Shown here: one piece after another, positions 8,948 through 17,164 of the stretch | Layout of the letters: each line of letters starts with the position of its first letter | How positions within the stretch are numbered: the first letter of the stretch is position 1 | DNA from: Plantibacter flavus | GTDB taxonomy: Bacteria > Actinomycetota > Actinomycetes > Actinomycetales > Microbacteriaceae | Length of the DNA: 64,000 nt | NCBI RefSeq assembly: GCF_900177615.1 | Contig: NZ_FXAP01000002.1 | Span: 186,001 to 250,000 of the forward strand | Direction of reading: 5' to 3' | The notes under the pieces: generated by a model | Database searches by the model: none | What the model was told of the DNA's origin: nothing | The model's input: only the letters and a program-made list of their open reading frames with translations | Position numbers and translations under genes: made by a program

Positions 8948-9364
8948 TCACGTCTCGGCGCGCTCACCCTCCCGCAGCTGCTGGAGCACTCGGCGATTGA
9001 GGACGAGGTTGCCGACACCGCTGGCACAGAGGATGACGGCGAAGACCAGCCCAGTCCAGTCCTGACGCAGGATCGCGAACGCCGCGAGCCCGATCGTGCC
9101 GACGACCAGGACGCTGCCGAGCACCCGACCCACGGCAAGGCGACGGAGCTGTTGCCGCCGGGTCGGTGTGGCATCAGGAGGCCACGTCTCCGCCCAGGAT
9201 CGACGATACGTCGCGACGACGCCGGTTGCGAAGACGATGGACGCGGCCACAAGGACCAGCGCTCCAAGGATGCTCCACGGCGGGGAGGCGATGAGTACCC
9301 CGCCGAACACGGCGACCGCGACGGCGGCGACGATCACGCACCATCCGGCCACCCGCGGGGTCAC
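8948..9364 (-). CDS. Four-helix membrane protein, apparently out of frame with its natural start
   Basis: The intact frame gives 138 residues from GTG (VTPRVAGWC) with about four transmembrane helices. The only good ribosome site (GGGAGGAATC followed by ATG at 9427-9429) opens a different frame of 22 codons (MMTRQQSDRRRR...), whose TGA overlaps this GTG. Between them lies a 14-bp tandem duplication (9375-9410). Removing one 14-bp copy joins the ATG in frame with the membrane protein. The gene is therefore either frameshifted, phase-variable, or expressed by GTGA re-initiation. Family unknown. Confidence 0.6.
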   Translation of the reverse strand: MTPRVAGWCVIVAAVAVAVFGGVLIASPPWSILGALVLVAASIVFATGVVATYRRSWAETWPPDATPTRRQQLRRLAVGRVLGSVLVVGTIGLAAFAILRQDWTGLVFAVILCASGVGNLVLNRRVLQQLREGERAET

Positions 9365-9374
9365 CTGTCGCCGA

Positions 9375-9410
9375 CCGATCCGGCGCCGCCGATCCGGCGC
9401 CGCCGATCCG
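9375..9410. repeat. 14-bp tandem repeat at the N-terminus of the membrane-protein gene
   Basis: On the minus strand the unit CGGATCGGCGGCGC occurs twice in tandem, followed by the first eight bases of a third copy. Fourteen is not divisible by three, so gain or loss of one unit switches the reading frame. Confidence 0.9.
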
Positions 9411-9536
9411 ACTGTTGCCTGGTCATCATGATTCCTCCCAGGAGCAGTCTGGCCGTTGCACCACGTTCTCCCAAGCCCCCTTCTCGGAGCAGCTGACGTG
9501 TCGACACCATCACGCGCCGATTGAGACACTGGGCAG

Positions 9537-10220
9537 GTGTACTCCGAGCGCGTCCTCCTCTCCGGCGAGGCCCTGTGGCGCTCGGAAGGCAGCGTGGGCG
9601 GGGCGGTCGTCCCGGCCGACGGCTGTGTCGACCTGATCCTCCGCGACGGCCGGGTCGAGGTTGCCGGACCGTCGACACGGTGGCTCGCCACCGGTCCCGA
9701 CGGGGCCGCCGGGTCGTTCGGATTCAGGATGCAGCCGGGGCGGGCCGGTCTCCTGCTCGGCCTCGATCTCGCAGCGATCGCGGACCAGCTCGTACCGCTC
9801 GACGACGTCGCCGATCGGCGGACCGCGGCACGGCTGCGCGAGGCGATGACCCCGCTCGAAGCCGGACCCGCCCCGATCGGCACGCTCGCGGCGTTCTCGG
9901 CCCAGCTGGCCGAAGCGAGTCCCTGGTCGGACGCCGTCCGCCGATCGGCGTCCGAGGCGACGTCGGCGCGTGACGTCGCCGCGACGCTGAGCGGCTCCGA
10001 ACGGTCCTTCCGGCGGCGGATGCTCGCCACCTTCGGATACGGCTACGCCACGCTCGTGCGCCTCGATCGCGCGCACCGTGCTCGATCATCACTCCGCTCG
10101 GGCTCATCGATCGCCGACGTCGCCGCATCGGCGGGCTATGCCGACCAACCCCACCTCTCCCGCGAGTTCAGGCGTCTCGTCGGCTCGAGCCCCGCTCAGT
10201 TCGCGGCGAGCGCGGCGTAG
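9537..10220 (+). CDS. AraC-family transcriptional regulator
   Basis: A 227-residue regulator starting at GTG (MYSERVLLSG when initiated). The N-terminal ~110 residues form a small sensing domain (PADGCVDLILRDG). The C-terminus is an AraC double helix-turn-helix ending with the conserved GYADQPHLSREFRRL and SSPAQF. A weak -10-like GACACT lies 6 nt before the GTG. It converges with the VOC-protein gene, and the two 3' ends overlap by 25 bp. Target unknown; the overlapping VOC gene is a candidate. Confidence 0.88.
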   Translation: MYSERVLLSGEALWRSEGSVGGAVVPADGCVDLILRDGRVEVAGPSTRWLATGPDGAAGSFGFRMQPGRAGLLLGLDLAAIADQLVPLDDVADRRTAARLREAMTPLEAGPAPIGTLAAFSAQLAEASPWSDAVRRSASEATSARDVAATLSGSERSFRRRMLATFGYGYATLVRLDRAHRARSSLRSGSSIADVAASAGYADQPHLSREFRRLVGSSPAQFAASAA

Positions 10221-10594
10221 AGGTCGACCGAGTTCCCGTCCGGGTCGAGGAGGGTCGCGTACCGCTGTCCCCACACGGCATCCCAGGGCTCGACGTGCCC
10301 GGCGTATCCGGCATCGACGAGCGTGGCGAAGGTGGCGTCGACGGCAGCCGGACTCCCCTGGTCGAAGGCGAGGGCGATCCGGTGGCCGCCGGACGCCGGA
10401 ACGAAGGTCGGGTCGAAACCGCGGATCGTCTCGACCGTGTCCCATGCGAGCGCCACCCCTCCGTCCAGGAGTGCATCCACGTGGGGAGCGTCGTCCTGAC
10501 CGGGCTCGATGGGCACGCCCAGGGCCCGGTAGAAGGCGAGTGAGGCCGCCATGTCGTTCGTCACGATGCCGATGAAGCCGAGTCTCAGTGTCAT
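10196..10594 (-). CDS. VOC-superfamily (glyoxalase/bleomycin-resistance fold) protein
   Basis: A 132-residue single VOC module pair (betaalphabetabetabeta twice): GFIGIVTNDMAASLAFYRAL at the N-terminus and YATLLDPDGNSVDLYAAL at the C-terminus, the standard metal-binding fold. Substrate cannot be deduced. The start is fixed by -10 TACGGT (10601-10606), 6 nt before the ATG. The last 25 bp overlap the AraC gene on the other strand. Confidence 0.85.
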   Translation of the reverse strand: MTLRLGFIGIVTNDMAASLAFYRALGVPIEPGQDDAPHVDALLDGGVALAWDTVETIRGFDPTFVPASGGHRIALAFDQGSPAAVDATFATLVDAGYAGHVEPWDAVWGQRYATLLDPDGNSVDLYAALAAN

Positions 10595-10677
10595 GGTCTC
10601 ACCGTACGACCGGGCGCCGACGGGGTCGTGAACAGAACGGCCACGCTGCGCGCGCGACCGGTTCCCGGTCTGCTCGG

Positions 10678-11244
10678 TCAGCGACCCGCCAGGTCGCCGA
10701 GTCGGGCGCGCATCGCGCGAAGCACGTCGACGAGGAGCACGTCGTCCGGTCCGGCGAGCCACTGCTCGAGGGAGGCGTCGAAGAGTGCCGAACCGATGGA
10801 CGCGGCGAGCGCCGCGTCGGCTGATGTGACACCACTCTCCATGAGGCCATCGCGCATCGCGTCGGTGAGGACCGCCGACTTCAGCCGTTCCCGCTCGCGC
10901 AGCTGCGGTTCGGACCGGATGACTGCGCGGCGGGCTGCGATGTCGTCCCGCCAGCGCTGCAGCTCACCGGCGGCCACGGTCTCGAGGCCGGACATCACCA
11001 GCGCGAGCGGGTCGAGTCCTGGTGGCGCAGCAGAGACCAGCCGCCCGACCACGGTCGGGAGCTCGCGCTCGCGGAGGAAGAGCACGTCACGCTTGTCGGC
11101 GAAGTGACGGAAGAACGTTCGGGTGGTGAGCCCGGCGGCTTCGGCGATCTCCGGGACCGTCGTCGCCGTGAAGCCCCGCTCGGCGAAGAGCGCCATCGCA
11201 GCGCTCTCGAGTCGGAGAGCGGCGTCGGGTGCCCAGCGTGCCAT
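10678..11244 (-). CDS. TetR/AcrR-family transcriptional repressor
   Basis: A 188-residue repressor. Residues ~10-55 are the TetR DNA-binding domain ([20 protein letters not shown], then [18 protein letters not shown]). The remainder is the helical ligand domain. A -10 TATCCT (11251-11256) sits 6 nt before the ATG, predicting a leaderless transcript. Divergent from an MDR-family oxidoreductase; two copies of a 17-bp dyad in the shared region are the probable binding sites. Likely represses both genes in the absence of a toxic or xenobiotic ligand. Confidence 0.92.
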   Translation of the reverse strand: MARWAPDAALRLESAAMALFAERGFTATTVPEIAEAAGLTTRTFFRHFADKRDVLFLRERELPTVVGRLVSAAPPGLDPLALVMSGLETVAAGELQRWRDDIAARRAVIRSEPQLRERERLKSAVLTDAMRDGLMESGVTSADAALAASIGSALFDASLEQWLAGPDDVLLVDVLRAMRARLGDLAGR

Positions 11245-11260
11245 GCGATCAGGATAGTCG

Positions 11261-11307
11261 ATGACACGTCGTGTCGTCAGGTGTACAGTGATGGCACACC
11301 GTGTCAT
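11261..11307. promoter_or_regulatory. Paired TetR operators
   Basis: Two 17-bp dyads of the same design, ATGACACGTCGTGTCGT (11261-11277) and ATGGCACACCGTGTCAT (11291-11307), have centres exactly 30 bp apart, about three helical turns. They lie between the divergent TetR gene and the MDR oxidoreductase gene, close to the TetR promoter. Same-face binding of two repressor dimers is suggested. Confidence 0.75.
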
Positions 11308-11344
11308 CATCGCCACACCAATCCGCAACACCCTTGGAGACCTC

Positions 11345-12460
11345 ATGCCGACGAACACCGCAGCCTGGCTGCCAGCACCCCGCGCGGACCTCGTCGTCGG
11401 TCCGGCCGCGATGCACGAACCCGGCCCGGGTGAACTCCTCCTCCGGAACCGTGCGGTCGCGGTGAACCCACTCGACGACGTCAAGCAGCGGACCGGGAAC
11501 CTCATGTACCGGTGGCTGCCCTCGCCCGCCGTGCTCGGTGAGGACGTCGCGGGCGAGGTCGTGGCCGTCGGGTCGGGTGTCCGTCGCTTCGCCGTCGGCG
11601 ACCGCGTCGTGGCGTACGCGGTCGGCATGGAGCGCGATCGGCGCCATATCGCCGAGGGCGGGTTCCAGCAGTTCACCGTCGTGCGGGCGGACCTCGCTGC
11701 CCCGATCCCGGAGGGCCTGCGAGACGAGGACGCGGTCGTCCTGCCGCTCGGGATCTCCACGGCCGCGACCGCCCTCTTCCAACGCGACCACCTCGCGCTC
11801 CCCCACCCCTCGGAGCACCCCATCCCCACCGGGACGACCGTCGTCGTCTGGGGCGGCGCCACGAGCGTCGGCAGCAACGCCATCCAGCTCGCGGTCGCCT
11901 CCGGCCACCGGGTCGCGACCACCGCCTCGCCGCACAACCACGACCGGATGCGCGAGCTCGGTGCCGACCTCGTGTTCGACTACCGCAGCCCGACCGTCGT
12001 GGCGGATCTGGTCAGCGCCCTCCGCGGCTCCTCGGTCGTCGGCGTCCTCGCCGTCGGGACCGGCTCCGCAGAACCAGCCGTCGCCGTCGCCGCCGCCACC
12101 GGGGCGCGCCGCGTCGCACTCGCGAGCCCGTCGGTGTCGTTCGGGTCGCTGCCGCGTCGGGCCGGGCCGAGTCTGACGTTCGTCCGCACCATGACCCGAC
12201 TCGTGGCGGCCAACGTCGCGCTCCAGGTCCGTGCCCGTCGGGCGGGGATCTCGGCGCGGTACGTGTGGGGCAGCTCGCTCATGACCAACGAGGTCGGGCC
12301 GATGCTGTGGGAGGGCTACCTGCCGGGCGCGCTCGCCGACGGACGACACGTCTGCGCGCCAGCCCCCGAGGTGGTCGGCGACGGCCTCGAGGCGATCCAG
12401 CCGGCCCTCGACCGACTCCACAGCGGCGTCTCAGCCCGCAAGCTCGTCGTGCGGTTGTGA
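11345..12460 (+). CDS. Zinc-independent MDR alcohol dehydrogenase / quinone reductase-like enzyme
   Basis: A 371-residue medium-chain dehydrogenase. The GroES-like catalytic domain is N-terminal ([15 protein letters not shown], then [17 protein letters not shown]). The Rossmann domain follows near 165 ([18 protein letters not shown]). The classical zinc ligands of alcohol dehydrogenases are not evident, matching the quinone-oxidoreductase-like branch that uses NAD(P)H. Start chosen at ATG 11345 with GGAGA seven bases upstream; an in-frame ATG upstream lies inside the operator region. Presumed target of the divergent TetR repressor. Confidence 0.88.
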   Translation: MPTNTAAWLPAPRADLVVGPAAMHEPGPGELLLRNRAVAVNPLDDVKQRTGNLMYRWLPSPAVLGEDVAGEVVAVGSGVRRFAVGDRVVAYAVGMERDRRHIAEGGFQQFTVVRADLAAPIPEGLRDEDAVVLPLGISTAATALFQRDHLALPHPSEHPIPTGTTVVVWGGATSVGSNAIQLAVASGHRVATTASPHNHDRMRELGADLVFDYRSPTVVADLVSALRGSSVVGVLAVGTGSAEPAVAVAAATGARRVALASPSVSFGSLPRRAGPSLTFVRTMTRLVAANVALQVRARRAGISARYVWGSSLMTNEVGPMLWEGYLPGALADGRHVCAPAPEVVGDGLEAIQPALDRLHSGVSARKLVVRL

Positions 12461-12485
12461 GGCTCGGGGCCGTGACGCTCCGCCC

Positions 12486-13079
12486 TCAGACCTCCCAGGT
12501 CGAGCGGTAGCTCCGCTCGGCGAGGAGCGCCGACAGCTCCGCATGCACGCTCATCGTCTTGGCGAGCCGCTCGGCGCGGTCCGTCTTCAGCACCTCGGGG
12601 CGCTCCCAGTCCCGCTCCGACAGGTAGGCCGTGTACGGGTTGATGACGCACTTGAAGTCCAGCATGAGCGACTGCCCGAGCGTGGCCGTCGCCATGTAGC
12701 TGTGCGGCAGGCCCGCTGCGCAGACGAAGGTCACCACCTTGTCGAACCAGGCGGCGACCCTGCCGTCCTCACCGGTCGCGCCGGTCGCGCCGGTCGCCTC
12801 GATGAGCGACTTCACCGTCGCGGCCGGTGCCCAGTTGTAGACCGGGAAGGCGAGGACGACGCCGTCGGCAGCCGTGATCAGCTCGTGCAGGCGACGGAAC
12901 GCGGGGCTCGCGAAGACCCGGTCGTTGTCGAACGGCGGCAGTTCCATCTCGGCCAGATCGATGACGGACGAGTCATGGCCCTGCTCGCGCAGCAACCCGC
13001 TGCTCGCCGAAGCAAGGGTCCGGCTCCGACTCGCCGGATCGAGGCTGCAGGAGATCACGGGCAGGTTCAAGGCGGCCAT
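12486..13079 (-). CDS. NAD(P)H-dependent FMN reductase-like flavodoxin-fold oxidoreductase
   Basis: A 197-residue flavodoxin-like protein: N-terminal phosphate loop SCSLDPASRSRTLA and flavin-ring loop FPVYNWAPAATVK (~residues 80-92), as in chromate/azo/FMN reductases. It would transfer electrons from NAD(P)H to FMN or a quinone-like acceptor. A 9-bp triplication in the DNA inserts the low-complexity tract GATGATGE near residue 97. -10 TAGCGT (13086-13091) is 6 nt before the ATG, so the mRNA is probably leaderless. Confidence 0.85.
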   Translation of the reverse strand: MAALNLPVISCSLDPASRSRTLASASSGLLREQGHDSSVIDLAEMELPPFDNDRVFASPAFRRLHELITAADGVVLAFPVYNWAPAATVKSLIEATGATGATGEDGRVAAWFDKVVTFVCAAGLPHSYMATATLGQSLMLDFKCVINPYTAYLSERDWERPEVLKTDRAERLAKTMSVHAELSALLAERSYRSTWEV

Positions 13080-13138
13080 CCCTCTACGCTAACCCTCCTG
13101 CCTATGCTTCGACCCCGGCGGGTGTGCGAGGGTGGAAC

Positions 13139-14218
13139 ATGCCCTCGCCGCAGTCCCTCAGTGAAGCCGACCGCCGTCTCGTCGCCTCGTGGGCCGCCGA
13201 TTGCGCCGAGCGGGTGCTGCCGCTGTTCGAAGCGGAGGCGCCGGATGACGACCGTCCGCGCGACGCGATCGCCCGCGCCCGGGCGTACGCGAGTGGCGAG
13301 CTCGACACCGCCGGTGAGATCCGACGACGCTTCGTCGCCAATCGGGCCTCCCAGGTGGTGTCCTCACCCGCCGCCAAGGCCGCCGCGTGGTCGGCCGGAC
13401 AGGCAGCGGGTGTCGCGCACATGGGCGCCCACGCGCTCGGCTCCGCCGCCTACGCGGCGAAGGCCGCCGAGCTGCATCAGGCCGGAGCCGGCGCAGCCGA
13501 GATCGCCTGGCAGCTCGAGCAGCTGAGCGACCCGGCCCGCACGGCACTGCGCCTCCTGCCGGCACTCGGCACCGATCTGTCGGGGCCGCTCGGTTCCGGG
13601 CTGCTGGCCTCGGGTGTGCTCGGAGCCAACATCCGCGCCTTGCAGGACGGGCTGCGACGCCGCCCGGAGGTCACTGCGCTCGAGCTGGTCGGCGGCCCCG
13701 AGCCGGTCCGGGTCGAATTGCACGATGCCGATCCCCGGTGGCCCGAACGGTATCTCGACCACCGGCAGCGGATCATCGAGGCCCTCGGAACGAGCGCGGG
13801 CGGATCCAGCACCATCGCGATCGAGCACATCGGCTCGACCTCGGTGCCCGGACTCGCGGCGAAGCCGATCGTCGACATCGTGGTCGCCGTCGCGGACATC
13901 ACGGCGGAGGAGGACTACCTCGACCCACTGCTGGCCGCCGGCTACGTGCTGCGCGTCCGTGAACCTCGTCACCGTATGGTCCGGACGCCGGAGCGCGACG
14001 TCCACGTGCACCTCTACGAGCAGGGCGCCCCGGAGATCGGCGAGTACCTCCTCCTCCGCGACCATCTGCGTTCCGACACCGACGACCGCGCGCTGTACGA
14101 GCGCACCAAGCGGGAGCTGCTCGGGAGGCCCTGGGACGACATGAACGACTACGCCGACGCGAAGACCGAGGTCATCCTCGCGATCAAGGCGCGGGCGCGG
14201 GCTGCCCTGAGCCGCTGA
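13139..14218 (+). CDS. Fusion protein: Imm-5-like putative immunity domain plus GrpB (UPF0157) domain
   Basis: A 359-residue two-domain protein. Residues ~1-165 are Ala-rich and helical, with the pattern of the putative immunity (Imm-5-like) family: ADCAERVLPLFE, RARAYASGEL, and an AWSAGQAAGVAHMGAHAL core. Residues ~190-355 are a GrpB domain of the nucleotidyltransferase fold (VELHDADPRWPERYL, IEHIGSTSVPGLAAKPIVDI, then VHVHLYEQG). GrpB is often linked to CoaE. The N-terminal family is seen next to polymorphic toxins, but no toxin is nearby. ATG preceded by GAGGGTGGA; an in-frame GTG lies five codons upstream. The fusion is unusual. Confidence 0.75.
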   Translation: MPSPQSLSEADRRLVASWAADCAERVLPLFEAEAPDDDRPRDAIARARAYASGELDTAGEIRRRFVANRASQVVSSPAAKAAAWSAGQAAGVAHMGAHALGSAAYAAKAAELHQAGAGAAEIAWQLEQLSDPARTALRLLPALGTDLSGPLGSGLLASGVLGANIRALQDGLRRRPEVTALELVGGPEPVRVELHDADPRWPERYLDHRQRIIEALGTSAGGSSTIAIEHIGSTSVPGLAAKPIVDIVVAVADITAEEDYLDPLLAAGYVLRVREPRHRMVRTPERDVHVHLYEQGAPEIGEYLLLRDHLRSDTDDRALYERTKRELLGRPWDDMNDYADAKTEVILAIKARARAALSR

Positions 14219-14273
14219 GTCGCCCGAATCTGCACGAATTCGGCTCGGTTTCGGACGATTCCGGGCGACTCAG
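14215..14273. terminator. Bidirectional hairpin between convergent genes
   Basis: Arms CTGAGTCGCCCGAATC (from 14215) and GATTCCGGGCGACTCAG (to 14273) pair with a single-base bulge around a 26-nt loop. The arms overlap the stop codons of both convergent genes (GrpB fusion and ThrE exporter). No U-run is present, as is usual in high-GC actinobacteria. Confidence 0.65.
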
Positions 14274-15544
14274 GGACGGGCGGTCGCACGCACCGGCGGG
14301 ATGACGACACCGGTGAGGACCGCAGCCGTCTTGACGCCGACACAGAGGCTGATGAAGACCGTCAGCGCTGCCGTGACCGCTGAGCCCTCGAGCGTCGCGA
14401 GGGAGACCAGGCCCACGGTGCCCGGCACGAGCATGAGCAGGGCCGGCTGGAACGTGACATTGGACGGCACCGCCGCCGAGTATCGCTCGACGATGCGAGC
14501 GACGACGAACACGAGCCCGGCGGTGAGCCCCGTCGCGACCGCGTTCCCCACGAGCGGGGCGAACAGGACGATGCCCGCATAGGTCAGCGCCATCACGCAG
14601 ATCGTCAGCAGCGTCAGGGAGCGGCCCGAGCCGAACGCGATCCCGATCCCCGCCGCAAGCATCACGACGCCGATCCACGTGAACCACAGCGGCGGGACCG
14701 ACTCCCACCCGACGAGGTCCGAACTTCCGCGCCCCACCTGACCGACGAGCGCCGTCGAGTCGGGGTCGATCGACAGGCCGGTGAGCAGCGCCCCGGCCGA
14801 GATCCCGGCCGCCATGAAGGCGAGCACGATGAGCCCGTACATCAGGCGTGCCGAGCCCGTCACGATGTCGGTCGCCGTCAGCTCCAGCAGGGCGTTGGTG
14901 ATGAGCGCGCCGGGCACGAGGATCGCGATCGGCGCACAGACGGCGAACAGCGGCACGGGGCCGAGGTCCATCGCCGATGCGAGCGTCCCGACGAGCGTCG
15001 TCGACACGAACGCCGTCACGAACGGGGCGATCGCGACCGCTCCCCGCCACCGCGCCAGCAGGGTGATGACGAGGCCGACGAAGGCACCGACGAGCATGGA
15101 TGCGAGGATCGCCCACCATGGGCAGCGGAACAGCAGCGCGAGCCCACCCGCGAGCAGCAGGTTCCCGACCACCCAGTGCATCGACGCGTGCGGACGCGGC
15201 GTCTCCCGGATCGACTGGATGCGGGCCGGCAGGTCACCGACCGGCCAGTGTCCGAGCTCGAGTTCGCGCATGAGCCGGTTCGCCCGGGCCGCGCCGCGGA
15301 ACGACAGCTCGCCATGCGTGTTGCCGGCCGCGAGCACGGCGCCGGTGCGCACGTCGTTCACGATGATGAGCTGCGGCAGCACCGAGAAGGCGAGGCCCTC
15401 GTCGCCTGATGCGACCGTGGCGCGCTCCAGGGAGTCGCGGACGTCGGTGACGGAGGTGCCGGCGTCGAGGAGCAGGCAGCCGAGCGCACTGTAGGCGTGC
15501 GCAGCGGTCCTGCGGTGCTCCTCGGTAGCCGCGTCGTCACTCAT
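14270..15544 (-). CDS. Threonine/serine exporter family protein (ThrE-like, two-domain)
   Basis: A 424-residue membrane protein. Residues ~1-130 are the cytoplasmic part of the ThrE N-terminal domain (LLLDAGTSVTDVRDSLERA, SVLPQLIIVND). About ten transmembrane helices follow, made of the N-terminal-domain membrane part and the fused ThrE_2 domain (GLDTP-like PGALITNALLELTATDIV, LLMLVPGTVGLVSLATLEG). It would export threonine/serine or short amino compounds by proton exchange. A -10 TACCGT lies 7 nt before the ATG. Confidence 0.88.
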   Translation of the reverse strand: MSDDAATEEHRRTAAHAYSALGCLLLDAGTSVTDVRDSLERATVASGDEGLAFSVLPQLIIVNDVRTGAVLAAGNTHGELSFRGAARANRLMRELELGHWPVGDLPARIQSIRETPRPHASMHWVVGNLLLAGGLALLFRCPWWAILASMLVGAFVGLVITLLARWRGAVAIAPFVTAFVSTTLVGTLASAMDLGPVPLFAVCAPIAILVPGALITNALLELTATDIVTGSARLMYGLIVLAFMAAGISAGALLTGLSIDPDSTALVGQVGRGSSDLVGWESVPPLWFTWIGVVMLAAGIGIAFGSGRSLTLLTICVMALTYAGIVLFAPLVGNAVATGLTAGLVFVVARIVERYSAAVPSNVTFQPALLMLVPGTVGLVSLATLEGSAVTAALTVFISLCVGVKTAAVLTGVVIPPVRATARP

Positions 15545-15593
15545 CCCGCCAACGGTACGCGAGATCCAGGGACGCCTGCGGCCGCTGCAGGCC

Positions 15594-15800
15594 TCAGCGG
15601 CGGTTGCGGAGCCCGACGGCTCCGGCCACACCAAAGTACAGGCCGGCGAGGATCGGGACGATGACGATCCACCAGAAATGGAAGCCGTACTCGCCGTGGG
15701 CGTTCGCGATGGCGACGGGGATGAGCGCCACCCCGAGCACGACGGCCACGATGCCGATGCCGAGCGCGAGTCGGGGTCTTCCCGGAGTGAACGAGGCCAT
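15594..15800 (-). CDS. Small two-helix membrane protein
   Basis: A 68-residue hydrophobic protein with two transmembrane helices (LALGIGIVAVVLGVALIPV and WWIVIVPILAGLYFGVAGAV) and a short basic tail. No family recognised. Start supported by -10 TAGCGT (15807-15812) placed 6 nt before the ATG. Confidence 0.65.
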   Translation of the reverse strand: MASFTPGRPRLALGIGIVAVVLGVALIPVAIANAHGEYGFHFWWIVIVPILAGLYFGVAGAVGLRNRR

Positions 15801-15945
15801 GGGGACACGCTAACGCCGAGGAGCCCGCGGACCTCGGGGGATATCCCCTGCGCTCACGTGGCGCAAGCGCTTGTCCGGCCGACGACACGCTGGCATCGTC
15901 GCTCACACGCCGCTCGCGCGCGGCGTCGAGCGCCGAGGAGGCAGC

Positions 15946-16158
15946 ATGGCAGACGTACGAGTGGGCGACCGCGTGTCCTGGGGCACCTCGCAGGGACGGA
16001 CGCAGGGGAAGGTCGTCGAGCGGAAGACCGCGGACTTCCAGTTCGACGGCCAGCACTTCACGGCCTCGACGGACGAGCCCGCGTTCATCGTGGAGTCGGA
16101 GAAGACCGGCGCGAGGGCCGCACACAAGGGCTCGGCGCTGCGTGTCCTGAAGTCCTGA
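15946..16158 (+). CDS. DUF2945 / HVA1-family TUDOR-like small protein
   Basis: A 70-residue protein that begins MADVRVGDRVSWGTSQG and continues TQGKVVERKTADFQFDG, the signature of the DUF2945 (hypervirulence-associated, TUDOR-like) family. It is a compact beta-barrel of unknown molecular role. ATG preceded by GAGGAGGC; an upstream in-frame ATG at 15871 lacks a ribosome site and is not used here. Confidence 0.85.
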   Translation: MADVRVGDRVSWGTSQGRTQGKVVERKTADFQFDGQHFTASTDEPAFIVESEKTGARAAHKGSALRVLKS

Positions 16159-16234
16159 CGCTCTCCCCCTGGTGGCGCGTTGCACCGACGCCCGGACGTC
16201 CACGACGGACCCCGGCTGGGCGTAGCGTTGGCGC

Positions 16235-17143
16235 ATGACCGTCGTGATCGCCTTCCTGGCCAACATCGTCGTCGCCATCGCCAAGTCCATCGTCGCCGCG
16301 CTCACCGGGTCGGCGTCGATGCTGGCCGAGGCCGCGCACTCGTGGGCCGACGCGGGGAACGAGATCTTCCTCCTCATCGCCGACAAACGGGCCGACAAGC
16401 AGCGCGATGCCGCACATCCGCTCGGCTACGGCCGTGACGCGTACATCTTCTCGCTGTTCGCCGCCTTCGGGATCTTCACCGTCGGTGCGGTCGTCTCAAT
16501 CCAGCACGGCATCCAGAGCCTCACCGCACCGGAGGCGATGGAGGACTACGCCCTCAGCTACCTCGTGCTCGGCGTCGCCTTCCTCCTGGAGGGCTTCTCC
16601 TTCACCCAGTCGATCCTCGAGGGGCGGCGCACGGCGAAGAAGTACGGCCGTGGCTTCTTCGACTACATCGTGAACGGCTCCAACACGACGCTCCGCTCGG
16701 TGTTCTTCGAGGACTCCGCAGCACTGCTCGGCCTCATCATCGCGGGTGCCGGCATCGGCCTCCACCAGGTGACCGGCGACCCGGTCTGGGATGCGATCGG
16801 CTCGATCGCGATCGGCGTCCTGCTCGGCGGCGTCGCGCTGCTGCTCATCAACCGCAACCGGCGCTACCTCCTCGGAGCCTCGCCGAGCCCCGCGTACCGC
16901 GCTCAGACCATCACCGCGCTCCTGTCCCACCCGGAGATCGAGCGGGTCACGGCGCTGTACCTCGAGTTCAGCGGACCGGAACGCCTCTTCCTCGTCGCGT
17001 CGGTCGACCTCGTCGGCGACGACCGCGAGAACGACGTCGCGCGTCAACTCCGCCGACTCGAGGGCGACCTCGAGCAGGACGACCTCATCGGCAAGGCCGT
17101 GCTCACGCTCTCGGTGAGCGACGAGCCGTCGATCACCGCCTGA
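16235..17143 (+). CDS. Cation diffusion facilitator (CDF) transporter
   Basis: A 302-residue metal exporter of the CDF fold: six helices followed by a cytoplasmic alpha/beta domain. The TM2 metal site HxxxD is visible in AEAAHSWADAGNE. In the helix corresponding to TM5 the usual His is replaced (SVFFEDSAALLG), so metal choice may differ from zinc. The DKRADKQRDAAHPLGYGRD loop is typical. -10 TAGCGT (16223-16228) is exactly 6 nt before the ATG, predicting a leaderless mRNA. Converges on the MetE-like gene. Confidence 0.9.
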   Translation: MTVVIAFLANIVVAIAKSIVAALTGSASMLAEAAHSWADAGNEIFLLIADKRADKQRDAAHPLGYGRDAYIFSLFAAFGIFTVGAVVSIQHGIQSLTAPEAMEDYALSYLVLGVAFLLEGFSFTQSILEGRRTAKKYGRGFFDYIVNGSNTTLRSVFFEDSAALLGLIIAGAGIGLHQVTGDPVWDAIGSIAIGVLLGGVALLLINRNRRYLLGASPSPAYRAQTITALLSHPEIERVTALYLEFSGPERLFLVASVDLVGDDRENDVARQLRRLEGDLEQDDLIGKAVLTLSVSDEPSITA

Positions 17144-17164
17144 GCGCGGCGTCGAGCCGGAGCT

